Made by a program: the position numbers and the translations under genes | In this document: piece by piece, positions 43,783-51,990 of the stretch | Layout of the letters: the number at the start of each line of letters is the position of its first letter | Position numbering within the stretch: position 1 is the first letter of the stretch | DNA from: Actinomadura_E scrupuli | GTDB taxonomy: Bacteria > Actinomycetota > Actinomycetes > Streptosporangiales > Streptosporangiaceae | DNA: 64,000 nt | Assembly (NCBI RefSeq): GCF_050971785.1 | Contig: NZ_JBPCCU010000008.1 | Coordinates: 62,001 to 126,000 of the forward strand | Direction: 5' to 3' | Notes under the pieces: generated by a model | Databases searched by the model: none | Told to the model about the DNA's origin: nothing | What the model saw: only the letters and a program-made list of their open reading frames with translations

Positions 43783-44130
43783 TTACCCGCCACGACCGGC
43801 ATCGACGAGCTCGTCGGCGTGCTCCTCGGCCCATCGGGCGAGTACCGACACAGGCCCGAGCAGGCTCTCCCCGAGACGGGTCAGCCGGTACTCCACACCC
43901 ATGGGTGCAGTGGGCAGAGTCCGCCGCTCCACGAGGTTGCCGCGCTCCAGCTTGCGCAGTGTCTGAGTCAGCATCTTGTTGCTGATCCCGCCGATTCGCT
44001 CGCGCAGGTCCGTATAGCGGCGCGGCCCGCGTCCCAGCCCGAACACCACGACGACCGACCAGGTATCGGCGATCAGATCCAGCGTCGTGCGGGCCGGACA
44101 GTCGGCAAGGAACACGTCATGTTCAGCCAT
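43783..44130 (-). CDS. HxlR-family winged-helix regulator
   Basis: 115 aa. Signature text: CPARTTLDLIADTWSVVVVF, RRYTDLRERIGGISNKMLTQ, TLRKLERGNLVERRTLP and VEYRLTRLGESL. Cys11 occupies the family's usual sensing position. It precedes the aldo/keto reductase gene in the same direction, and an aldehyde- or quinone-responsive pair is plausible. Confidence 0.9.
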   Translation of the reverse strand: MAEHDVFLADCPARTTLDLIADTWSVVVVFGLGRGPRRYTDLRERIGGISNKMLTQTLRKLERGNLVERRTLPTAPMGVEYRLTRLGESLLGPVSVLARWAEEHADELVDAGRGG

Positions 44131-44254
44131 GCGTGCCCGGCAATGTCAGCATCTCATTCGCTCTCATCACGTCCGTCCACACCGGTAGACAACCATCGAG
44201 TGGTGAGAGCCGATTCCGGGGTGGGAGGAACACAGGCTCGGTCTCGTCTTCGGG

Positions 44255-44605
44255 TTGCTGTCGCTGTCGTTCGGCGTCGCGCCGGCTGCTTCCGCCGATC
44301 CACCCGTGAACAACAACATCACCAGTTTCTACAACGGCCGGTGCCTGGACGCCCAGGCCCGGGAACTCGGACGCAACGGCACGTCCATCCAGTTGTGGGA
44401 CTGCTACGGGGTGTCACAGAACAACCAGCGGTGGTACATCAAGTGGGACCCCTACGGCTCGTACTTCCAGATCAGGATCCTGTACGACGCCCGATGCCTC
44501 GACGCCGACCTCGGAAGCATCGGGTCGAACGGCACCAAGGTCCAGCTGTGGGACTGCTACGGCACGGGGTCCTACAACCAGCACTGGCGCTGGTTCGGGA
44601 TCTGA
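44255..44605 (+). CDS. small secreted ricin-type beta-trefoil lectin, start codon unclear
   Basis: 116 aa from TTG 44255. The frame shows the end of a signal peptide (LLSLSFGVAPAASA) and two lectin repeats with the CLDA...VQLWDCYG...QxW pattern (GRCLDAQARELGRNGTSIQL, NNQRW; ARCLDADLGSIGSNGTKVQL, NQHW). A full trefoil needs three repeats; two are present. A good ribosome site (GGGAGGAA, 44223-44230) stands before codons reading RLGLVFG in the same frame, but no ATG/GTG is present there, so the original start codon appears lost and the signal peptide lacks its charged end if TTG is used. Confidence 0.65.
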   Translation: MLSLSFGVAPAASADPPVNNNITSFYNGRCLDAQARELGRNGTSIQLWDCYGVSQNNQRWYIKWDPYGSYFQIRILYDARCLDADLGSIGSNGTKVQLWDCYGTGSYNQHWRWFGI

Positions 44606-44774
44606 GGGGTCGGGGCCCGGGGCCGCGATCTCCGCGGGGCTGTCCGCGGTAAGTTACTTGCCGGTACAGTGTTGTCCCGGCTCCTTGCGCCGGCTGGTGC
44701 AGAGGGTCGCGGCTCGACGATCTGATGGAGTGCGAGGGTGCCGCCGCCTGCCCGGTGGAAGAGGAGGGGCCGTC

Positions 44775-45602
44775 GTGACCGTCTGGTTGGTGATCGAATC
44801 CGCGGTCGCCGTCATCGCCCTGGTAGCCGTAGCGGTGCTGTCTGTTCTGCTGGTGCGGGAGCGTCGCCGGTACGCCCGGTTGCTGGCCTCGACCCGGCCG
44901 CGCCCCGACTCCGGTCTCCTTCAGGGCACTCAGCGAGCGGTCCAGCTCGCGGTGAACACCGCATCACGGCTGCGGCAACACGGAGTCGGCGGGATGCTGA
45001 TGGGCTCCCTCGACGACCTGGCCCGCTGGGCCGCCGACGACCGCGCGGCGCTCACGCGTGTCACCGCCGCCGACGGCACCGTCACCTTCATGTTCACCGA
45101 CATCGTCAACTCCACGGCGCTGAACGAGGAACTCGGCGACAAGGCATGGGTGCGGATCCTCAAGGCACACGACGCCCTGGTTCGCGAGCAGGTCACCGCG
45201 CGCGACGGCCACATCGTGAAGTCCCAGGGCGACGGTTTCATGATCGCGTTCAGCGATCCCGAGAAGGCGATCGGCGCGGCCATCGCGATCCAGCACGCAC
45301 TGTCCGGACGGCGCCGGCGCGCGTTGCGCACCACCCGCATCGCCGTGCGCATCGGGATACATCGCGGCGCGGCGGTCTCCCGGGACGGAGACTACTTCGG
45401 CCGCGCCGTGGTCATGGCCGCCCGAGTCGCCGCCCACGCGGACAGCGACGAGATCCTCATCAGCGACGAGACCCTCAACGCCCTTCCCGGCCCCGCCCGG
45501 TTCCGCCTCGCAGCGCCACGGCAGACCACCCTCAAAGGCCTCAACGGCGAACACACCCTTCACCCTGTCGAGTCGTCCGCGCACCAACCCCACCCCGCAT
45601 GA
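44775..45602 (+). CDS. membrane-anchored class III adenylate/guanylate cyclase
   Basis: 275 aa from GTG 44775 with GAGGAGGGG 6 nt upstream. One N-terminal membrane helix (about 7-27, IESAVAVIALVAVAVLSVLL) is followed by a linker and a class III catalytic domain from about residue 103. Metal-binding Asp109 (FMFTDIVNST) and Asp153 (VKSQGDGFMIAF) are present, as is the GIHRGAAVSRDGDYFGRAVV segment. The domain should face the cytoplasm and make cAMP or cGMP as a homodimer. No HAMP or sensor domain is visible. Confidence 0.88.
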   Translation: MTVWLVIESAVAVIALVAVAVLSVLLVRERRRYARLLASTRPRPDSGLLQGTQRAVQLAVNTASRLRQHGVGGMLMGSLDDLARWAADDRAALTRVTAADGTVTFMFTDIVNSTALNEELGDKAWVRILKAHDALVREQVTARDGHIVKSQGDGFMIAFSDPEKAIGAAIAIQHALSGRRRRALRTTRIAVRIGIHRGAAVSRDGDYFGRAVVMAARVAAHADSDEILISDETLNALPGPARFRLAAPRQTTLKGLNGEHTLHPVESSAHQPHPA

Positions 45603-45881
45603 GCCGAACGGCAAAGGCGACCAGACGAATCATCTGACCCGCCGGACACTGCCGCTCCACCTGCCACCGGCGCAGCCATGTTTCCGCCCACCCGCCGCCC
45701 ACGGCCGCCCCCCGCCGAGCTCAACCGGCGCGGGGCACGACGCACCGACCCGCAACGGCCGGTCGCACGCTCTGCCGGACGGTTGAGCTCGCGGCCTGGT
45801 CGCCTCCCGGAGCCGATGATGGAACGGCATGGAACGCCTCTACCCGTGAAGGCCCCTTATTCATGGGAAGGACGCGTCCGT

Positions 45882-46028
45882 ATGGTCAAGACAGCTAAGA
45901 AGATGGCCGTCGTCGTCGCAGGATCGGTAATGGTGCTGGGTGCCCTGAGCACATCGGCACATGCCTACCCGTGCGTTGACAGGGACAAGCCGGCCTGTGC
46001 CGCACCAGCGTGCTGCAAGCTGGCGTAG
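45882..46028 (+). CDS. tiny secreted Cys-rich peptide
   Basis: 48 aa from ATG 45882, with GGAAGGA 9 nt upstream. MVKTAKKMAVVVAGSVMVLG and ALSTSAHA form a textbook Sec signal peptide with an A-H-A cleavage site. The mature part would be about 20 residues, YPCVDRDKPACAAPACCKLA, with four Cys, enough for two disulfides. No family recognised. A hairpin terminator follows at 46101. It could also be the 5' stump of a longer protein, although no continuation was seen in other frames. Confidence 0.55.
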   Translation: MVKTAKKMAVVVAGSVMVLGALSTSAHAYPCVDRDKPACAAPACCKLA

Positions 46029-46100
46029 CCGGGCTGCCCACCCGGTCGGCGCAGTGGTGATTCCGTCAGGTTTCGTGACGGGCGCGCGCCGGGCTCCGCC

Positions 46101-46136
46101 GGCGGGACACGACCTCTGACGGGGTCGTGTCCCGCC
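46101..46136. terminator. strong bidirectional hairpin
   Basis: A perfect 14-bp stem, GGCGGGACACGACC with GGTCGTGTCCCGCC, encloses an 8-nt loop between the convergent peptide gene and DHFR-like gene. Confidence 0.75.
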
Positions 46137-46145
46137 AGTGGACTT

Positions 46146-46766
46146 TCAGCCGTTCTCCGGTTGGGGAAGGTGCGCTTTGGCGTCGTCGTAGGTGCCTGCG
46201 GGCGTCGATTCGGCCGGGGCGTAGCGGAGGTGCAGCACGCCGGTGGTGAAGGGCTGGGAGGAGACGAGCCGCAGGGGGATCGGGGATTCGCCCGGGTCGA
46301 ACAGGCGCATGCCCTGGCGGACGGCGATCGGGTGGACCAGCAGGTGCAGTTCGTCGAGGAGGCCGGCGGTCAGCAGCTGACGGACGACGGAGACGGAGCC
46401 GCTCATCGCTATGTCCGTCGCGCCGGGCTCGTTCTTCAGGGCGGTGACGGCCTCGACGAGGTCGCCCTTGAGCTGCTCGGAGTTGCGCCAGGCGAACTGG
46501 AGGTCCTGGTGGGAGACCACGATCTTGCGCGCGTCGCCGAGCGCCTTGCCCATGGCGGCGTCCTCGCCGCCCGCGGCCTCGCGGTCCGGCCACGCACCGG
46601 CGAAGCTGTCGTAGGTTTTGCGGCCGAGCAACAACGTGTCCGCGGTGGCCAGTTGGGCGGAGACGGCCACGCCCATCTCGTCGTTGAAGTACGGAAAATG
46701 CCAGTCCTGGGGATTCTCGACGACGCCGTCGAGCGAGATGAACAGACCGGCGGTGATTCTCCGCAT
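46146..46766 (-). CDS. dihydrofolate-reductase-like (RibD C-terminal) protein
   Basis: 206 aa. Family text: RRITAGLFISLDGVVENPQD, ADTLLLGRKTYDSFAGAWPD, KIVVSHQDLQFAWRNS, IAMSGSVSVVRQLLTAGLLD and ELHLLVHPIAVRQG. This DHFR-fold group binds NADPH and is distinct from true folate DHFR and from full-length RibD; substrates are mostly unknown. ATG 46766 is preceded by AAGGAGTAG (AGGAG). The next 298 bp toward the NACHT gene hold no recognised gene. Confidence 0.88.
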   Translation of the reverse strand: MRRITAGLFISLDGVVENPQDWHFPYFNDEMGVAVSAQLATADTLLLGRKTYDSFAGAWPDREAAGGEDAAMGKALGDARKIVVSHQDLQFAWRNSEQLKGDLVEAVTALKNEPGATDIAMSGSVSVVRQLLTAGLLDELHLLVHPIAVRQGMRLFDPGESPIPLRLVSSQPFTTGVLHLRYAPAESTPAGTYDDAKAHLPQPENG

Positions 46767-47064
46767 CGAACTACTCCTTCATCATCGAATGCCGCATGCT
46801 CATGCCGGGCGGCTCGGCCCCCGATCTGAGGCAAGGGGCCCTGGCCCGGGCTGCGGACCGGCTGTACCGGGAGCCGGCCATGGCCGGAGAGTACCGGCCC
46901 CCACCGACACCTGGCCGCCTCCCGCACGGCATTACCTCGGCACGTGAACGCGTGCTCAAGCCGCCGATGGCGTGATGAGTTCCCTTGTTTCGGAAGGCGC
47001 CGGCTGGGTGCCGGATCTGGAGTTCTGTGGGAGATTCTGGCGCAGCGTGAGGGCTCGGCCTCAA

Positions 47065-50000
47065 ATGCGCCATCATGGCGTCGTGCGCAATGTGACCGGG
47101 CGGCGTCTCATCGCGATGGTGGCCTTCGGTCTGCTTGCGGCGTTCATGTTCGGTTTCGCCCAGGTGCTCCGGGCGAAGGGGCTGCTTTGGGCGGCGAATG
47201 TCAGCAACCTGACGTCGTTCGTGCTGGCGCTGCTCATCGTTCTGGTTCCGCTGGTCGGCAAGCTGACGGGTCTGATGCGGGGGGAGCTGCCCCTCAGTAC
47301 GGTCACGATCGCGCAGGCACAGGACGATCTGGCCGGCGCGCTCAGCCGCCAGTGGGGCGAGGAGGACCGGCTACGCCAGCTCAACGATCCACGGCCTTTG
47401 CCGGTGCGGTGGGAGACCAAGGGCACCACCGAAGCCGATGCCGATGGGGTGTTCTCCGACATTCATTCGGTGTTCTCCGCGCTACCCGGCCGGCGCATGG
47501 TGATCCTCGGCACGGCCGGTGCGGGCAAGAGCGCGCTGGCCATCAAGCTGATCCGGGAAATGCTGGCCGCTCGCCGATCCGGCGATCCAGTGCCGATCCT
47601 GCTGCCGGCCGGCACGTGGACGGCCGACGAGCCCATGGCCGAATGGATGGCCGACCAACTCGCCCGCAACCACCCGGGCCTGGCGGTCCGGATCCGGACC
47701 GCCGCTGACGGCAAGGTCCCGCTCACCCGGGCGCTCGTGGACAGTGGTGTCGTGCCGATCATCGACGGCCTGGACGAGTTGCCCGTGGCCCGGCGCGGCA
47801 AGGTCATCGCCGAGATCAACGCCTACGGCTCCGACAATCCGCTCGTGCTGACCAGCCGCCCCACCGAGTACGTCGATGCGGTCTCGGCGGCCTCGCGCCC
47901 GGTGGCTCGGACGGTCGTGGTCGAGTTGCGTCCGTTGAAGCTCTCCGAAGTGAAGGACTATCTCCGCGAGGCGACGCGCGATCCACCGGGTCGCTGGCGG
48001 GACGTTTTCGTACGGCTCGATGCCGAACCCGACGGCGCGTTGGCCACGACATTGTCCACGCCGCTGATGGTCTGGCTGGCCCGGACGGTCTACGACCAGG
48101 CCGATCCGGCGGAACTGGCCGATCGTGATCGGTTCGCCGGACGGGAGGCGATCGAGGCGCATCTGCTGGCCGAGTTCGTGCCTGCGGTGTACCGCACCCG
48201 TCCGCGCCGCGCGGGGCGGAGGGAGTTCCGCTGCGGCCCCGATCAGGCCGCGCGATGGCTCGGATTCCTCGCCTCCCAGCTCGGCCGGGCCGACACGCCC
48301 GACATCGCGTGGTGGCGGCTCCATGCCGGTGAGGCCACCTGGGCGCCGATCGTCGCGGCTGCCCGGGCCGGGTTCTACACGTGCGCCACGTGGTGGCTCA
48401 CGGTGTGGGCGCTCACCCGGCGCGGATATTGGCGCGACGGCGAGTACGCCGGGCACGGGCACTACCGCGACCTGCTGATGGCCGGTCCGCTGGGCCGATT
48501 GGCGCGACCGCTGACCGACGGGTTCGTCCGGCAGTTGCCACACGACTTCGACCGGCAGGTCGACTCCTTCCTCCGGTCTGTCGGCGACTTCGGAGTGTGG
48601 CGCGTCGCGCTCATCACGGCAGCGCTGGCGTTCCTGAGCAGGTCCGTCGACCTCGTGTCGACGTCGGACAACAGCTCCGCCCCCCAGATGCTGGGGCTGA
48701 AAGCCCGCACCCTGCGGCGCCTGGCGGTGCGGCTGCTGCTGATGCTGACGGCACTGTACGTGGTGTGGCGGGGTAGCACCGCACACCATCCGTCGCTGCT
48801 GACCCTGGTGCGGTCGCATGCGGCTCAGATCCTGCTGCTCTGGGTCTTCCTGGTCTGGGCGCAGGGGGTGCCGGCGCGGGTGCGGACGGCCATCGACGTC
48901 TCCTCCACGGCGGGTCCGAGCACATTGCTGCGCCAGGACCGGAACGTGCACACCGCCGGCTTCCTCGCAGCCATGGTCGCGGTCGGAACGACGTGGCTGT
49001 GGTCGGGCGCCGTCTTCGCCCAGGCCGACGCGGCCGCCTTACTCGCGGGCATCCTCTTGCTCTTGTCCCTCGGCAGCACGGACGGCGCGTGGCCACGGTA
49101 CCTCGAGGCTCGGACCCGGCTCACCGCCCGGCGGCGTCTGCCTTGGCGCACGATGGCGTTCCTGGCGGACGCCCACCGGCGGGGAGTCCTCCGGCAGGCC
49201 GGTGCTCTCTACCAGTTCCGGCACATCCGGTTGCAGGAACAGCTCGCCGCCGGCTATTCACCCTGGCCGAACCGGCTGGTTCCGGTCGTCGCCCGTATCA
49301 AGGCCGAATCGGCGGCGGCCGCTCGCCGGATCAAGACCCGAATCGAAGCCCGGATCGCCCACCCGCGCATCCAGCACCTGCTCGACGTCTTCAGGCCACC
49401 GCCGATCGTGCTCTCCGCGACCGGCGATGCCGACGGGTTCGAGGCCGAGGGCATCGTGGAGTCGCCGACCGTGCCTGCGGCATTGGGCCTGAGACTGACC
49501 GGCGGGAACCTGTCGATCGCCGTGACCGCCGTCCTCCTCACCGGGTTCGCGGTGTCTCAGGCGTATCTGCTCGGCCTGCTCATCGTCGGCGTGCTGGCCG
49601 TTCTCGCCGTCAGACCGGTCAACGACTGCCGCCTGCTCCTCGCCCGGCGTACCGCCGGGAAGGCGATGGCGCCGGAGCCATGGTCGGTGCGCGTGACACC
49701 CGGCATCGTGGAGCTGACCACGGCCGGCACGACGATCCGGCTCGCCCCCGACGACGTCGACCGGATGACACTGCGCCGCGTCAGTGACGAAAGGGGCCGG
49801 GAGACCCTGTGGTCCGCCGTGTACGCCCGGCTGCGGCACAGCGCGGACCCGCCGTCCGCCCCTGCCGGCACGGAGCTGCCGCTCTACTGGCTGCCACTCG
49901 ACACCAGTGAACCGCCGATGGGACTGGTGGCGTCCCTCGATCGGTTCGCCGGCACGAAGTTCGGCACCGGCCTCATCGAGGCCAGAGCGGAGATCGAAGC

Positions 50001-50586
50001 GTGCAACACCGAGGAGTACGAGACCAGTGGCGTCGGCAGATCCCCGACAGTGTCCGAATCCCTCGGCATTCTGCCCATCGTGGGCATCGCTGCGGACTCG
50101 ATCCTCGCCGCCATCCTCGCGCTGACCGGCCAGGGAGCATGGCAAGGGTTCACCATGCTCGCGGCCGTTGGTCTCTTCTACTCCTGCTTCTTCCGCCTGG
50201 AGCGAAGGTCCGTAGAACGCAGGATGCCGCAGGGCCCGTGGACCATCCGGGTCACACCGGAGGCCGTCGAGCTGACGGTGGCCACCACCACCGTCTACCT
50301 GTCCTCCGACGACGTCACGCAAGTGGCACTACGGCCCGTCCAGACCGGCCAGGGCTCCAAAACCGGCTACCACACCGTCCAGGCCCGGCTCCGCCCCGGC
50401 ATGACGTCACCCGTCCCGGCGCCCGACGGGTGGCTCACCCTCTGCTGGCTGCCGGACTTCTCCCAGGACCTGCCGACCGAACTCCTGGCGGCGCTCAATC
50501 GGTTCGCGGGCCCACGGCTCGATCCGAAGCTCGGGAAACTCGTCCGGCTCAGGCAGATCGACACCAGACAACGGCAGCGGCACTGA
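47065..50586 (+). CDS. large membrane NACHT-type NTPase with duplicated C-terminal module
   Basis: About 1173 aa from ATG 47065; frames open from 46972 and GTG 47083 is an alternative. Two N-terminal membrane helices (about 14-34, 45-66) precede a NACHT/STAND ATPase: Walker A ILGTAGAGKSALA (about 147), Walker B VPIIDGLDELP (about 231), and LTSRPTEY. From about 510 to 680 several hydrophobic helices follow (VALITAALAFLS, LLLMLTALYVVW, ILLLWVFLVWA, AALLAGILLLLSLGS). The C-terminal third has two pairs of helices, each followed by a related module (PWSVRVTPGIVELTTAGTTI near 870; PWTIRVTPEAVELTVATTTV near 1057) ending LxRFAG. STAND NTPases act as ligand-triggered switches; defence is possible. Confidence 0.85.
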   Translation: MRHHGVVRNVTGRRLIAMVAFGLLAAFMFGFAQVLRAKGLLWAANVSNLTSFVLALLIVLVPLVGKLTGLMRGELPLSTVTIAQAQDDLAGALSRQWGEEDRLRQLNDPRPLPVRWETKGTTEADADGVFSDIHSVFSALPGRRMVILGTAGAGKSALAIKLIREMLAARRSGDPVPILLPAGTWTADEPMAEWMADQLARNHPGLAVRIRTAADGKVPLTRALVDSGVVPIIDGLDELPVARRGKVIAEINAYGSDNPLVLTSRPTEYVDAVSAASRPVARTVVVELRPLKLSEVKDYLREATRDPPGRWRDVFVRLDAEPDGALATTLSTPLMVWLARTVYDQADPAELADRDRFAGREAIEAHLLAEFVPAVYRTRPRRAGRREFRCGPDQAARWLGFLASQLGRADTPDIAWWRLHAGEATWAPIVAAARAGFYTCATWWLTVWALTRRGYWRDGEYAGHGHYRDLLMAGPLGRLARPLTDGFVRQLPHDFDRQVDSFLRSVGDFGVWRVALITAALAFLSRSVDLVSTSDNSSAPQMLGLKARTLRRLAVRLLLMLTALYVVWRGSTAHHPSLLTLVRSHAAQILLLWVFLVWAQGVPARVRTAIDVSSTAGPSTLLRQDRNVHTAGFLAAMVAVGTTWLWSGAVFAQADAAALLAGILLLLSLGSTDGAWPRYLEARTRLTARRRLPWRTMAFLADAHRRGVLRQAGALYQFRHIRLQEQLAAGYSPWPNRLVPVVARIKAESAAAARRIKTRIEARIAHPRIQHLLDVFRPPPIVLSATGDADGFEAEGIVESPTVPAALGLRLTGGNLSIAVTAVLLTGFAVSQAYLLGLLIVGVLAVLAVRPVNDCRLLLARRTAGKAMAPEPWSVRVTPGIVELTTAGTTIRLAPDDVDRMTLRRVSDERGRETLWSAVYARLRHSADPPSAPAGTELPLYWLPLDTSEPPMGLVASLDRFAGTKFGTGLIEARAEIEACNTEEYETSGVGRSPTVSESLGILPIVGIAADSILAAILALTGQGAWQGFTMLAAVGLFYSCFFRLERRSVERRMPQGPWTIRVTPEAVELTVATTTVYLSSDDVTQVALRPVQTGQGSKTGYHTVQARLRPGMTSPVPAPDGWLTLCWLPDFSQDLPTELLAALNRFAGPRLDPKLGKLVRLRQIDTRQRQRH

Positions 50587-50651
50587 ACCCTGCACGCCGA
50601 CCGCGCTGACGCCGGCATCCCGATGTGGCGGAGGGACTTGGCAAGGGGCTC

Positions 50652-50680
50652 ACTATACTGAGTATGATACTTGGTATAGT
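50652..50680. promoter_or_regulatory. 29-bp palindromic PadR operator overlapping the promoter
   Basis: ACTATAC-TG-AGTAT, a single central G at 50666, and ATACT-TG-GTATAGT form nested perfect inverted arms. The ATAC/GTAT arms fit PadR operators. TATACT and TATAGT could serve as -10 elements, so bound PadR would block transcription of its own operon. Confidence 0.75.
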
Positions 50681-50698
50681 CCAGGAAGGTGGCTGCCG

Positions 50699-51274
50699 GT
50701 GAGTGTGCGACATGCGCTATTGGCCCTGCTCAGTGAGGGCCCCAAGTACGGATTGCAGTTGCGTCAGGAGTTCGAGGCGCGGACCGGGGAGGTCTGGCCG
50801 CTCAACGTCGGTCAGGTCTACACCACGGTTCAGCGGCTCGAGCGGGACGGGTTGGTGGAGTCCGACGACACGGGAGAGCCCGGTCCGCAGAAGAGCTTCC
50901 GGATCAGTGAGGAGGGCCGGGCCGAACTGACCGCCTGGCTGAGCACGCCGCCCGCTGATGAGGTCCCGCCGCGCGACGAGTTGGTGATCAAGGTGCTGGT
51001 CGCTCTCCGGGTGCCCGGTGTCGAGGTCGCCGGGATCGTGCAGGCGCACCGCAGGCATCTGATCGAGACGATGCGCCGCTACACCCGCCTGAAGGAGGAG
51101 GCCGACGGGGATGACATCGGCCTGCTCCTGGTGGCGGACGCGGAGCTCTTTCGGCTGGAGGCGATCGTCCGCTGGCTGGACGCCGCTGATGCCCGCCTCC
51201 GGCACCTGCCCGCTCCGCCTGCGGCTCCGGCGCCGGCTCCCGGCAAGCAGCGGAAGGTGAGGACGTCCCGATGA
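50699..51274 (+). CDS. PadR-family transcriptional repressor
   Basis: 191 aa from GTG 50699 with GGAAGGTGG upstream. The PadR winged helix covers about 1-85 (RHALLALLSEGPKYGLQLRQ, WPLNVGQVYTTVQRLERDGL), followed by the C-terminal dimerisation helices and a Pro/Ala-rich basic tail. It begins a three-gene operon (ATGA overlap with the ABC ATPase) behind a 29-bp palindrome. Autorepression with release by an exported drug or peptide is the usual model for such PadR-ABC operons. Confidence 0.92.
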   Translation: MSVRHALLALLSEGPKYGLQLRQEFEARTGEVWPLNVGQVYTTVQRLERDGLVESDDTGEPGPQKSFRISEEGRAELTAWLSTPPADEVPPRDELVIKVLVALRVPGVEVAGIVQAHRRHLIETMRRYTRLKEEADGDDIGLLLVADAELFRLEAIVRWLDAADARLRHLPAPPAAPAPAPGKQRKVRTSR

Positions 51275-51990
51275 CCCCGGTGCTCGAACTGAACGAGGTG
51301 TCCAAGGTGTACGGGTCGGGACCGGCCGAGGTGCACGCCCTGAGGGGGGTGAACCTGTCGGTGCGGGCCGGTGAGATGGTCGCGATCATGGGCCCCAGCG
51401 GTTCCGGCAAGTCCACCCTGCTCACCATCGCGGGCAGCCTGGAGCAGCCCACCTCCGGCACGGTTCTGGTGGAGGGGAGCCCGCTTTCCGAGATGTCGCG
51501 GAGCGACCAGGCCCGGATGCGCCGCCGCCACGTCGGCTACGTCTTTCAGGACTTCAACCTGCTTCCCGGGCTCACCGCCGCCGAGAACATCTCGCTGCCG
51601 CTGGAGCTGGACGGGACGAAGGCCAAGGTCGCGTCGGTCTCGGCCCGGCGCGCACTGGAGCAGGTGGGCCTGGCCGACCAGGCCGGCCGCTTCCCCGACG
51701 AGCTGTCGGGCGGGCAGCGCCAGCGGGTGGCGATCGCCCGGGCGCTGGTCGGCGAACGCCGGTTGCTGCTGGCCGACGAGCCGAGCGGCGCGCTCGACAC
51801 GCAGACGGGCGAAGCCGTCATCCGCTTGTTGCGGACCGCCTGCAAGGAGGGGGCCGCCGCCGTACTGGCCACCCATGACGCGCAGCTCGCCGCCTGGGCC
51901 GACCGGGTGGTGTTCGTCCGCGACGGCGTGACCATCGACCAGACGGAACCGCCGGCCGGTCCCGAGTCCCTGCTCCAGGCGGAGTCGTGA
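51271..51990 (+). CDS. ABC transporter ATPase (MacB/LolD type)
   Basis: 239 aa. Complete nucleotide-binding domain: Walker A MGPSGSGKST (about 40), Q-loop GYVFQDFNL, signature LSGGQRQRVAIARAL, Walker B RLLLADEPSGALD and H-loop VLATHD. The VHALRGVNL start and ADEPSGALD are typical of type VII (MacB) ATPases, which drive mechanotransmission rather than transport through their own pore. It overlaps PadR upstream and the permease downstream by 4 nt each. Confidence 0.95.
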   Translation: MTPVLELNEVSKVYGSGPAEVHALRGVNLSVRAGEMVAIMGPSGSGKSTLLTIAGSLEQPTSGTVLVEGSPLSEMSRSDQARMRRRHVGYVFQDFNLLPGLTAAENISLPLELDGTKAKVASVSARRALEQVGLADQAGRFPDELSGGQRQRVAIARALVGERRLLLADEPSGALDTQTGEAVIRLLRTACKEGAAAVLATHDAQLAAWADRVVFVRDGVTIDQTEPPAGPESLLQAES

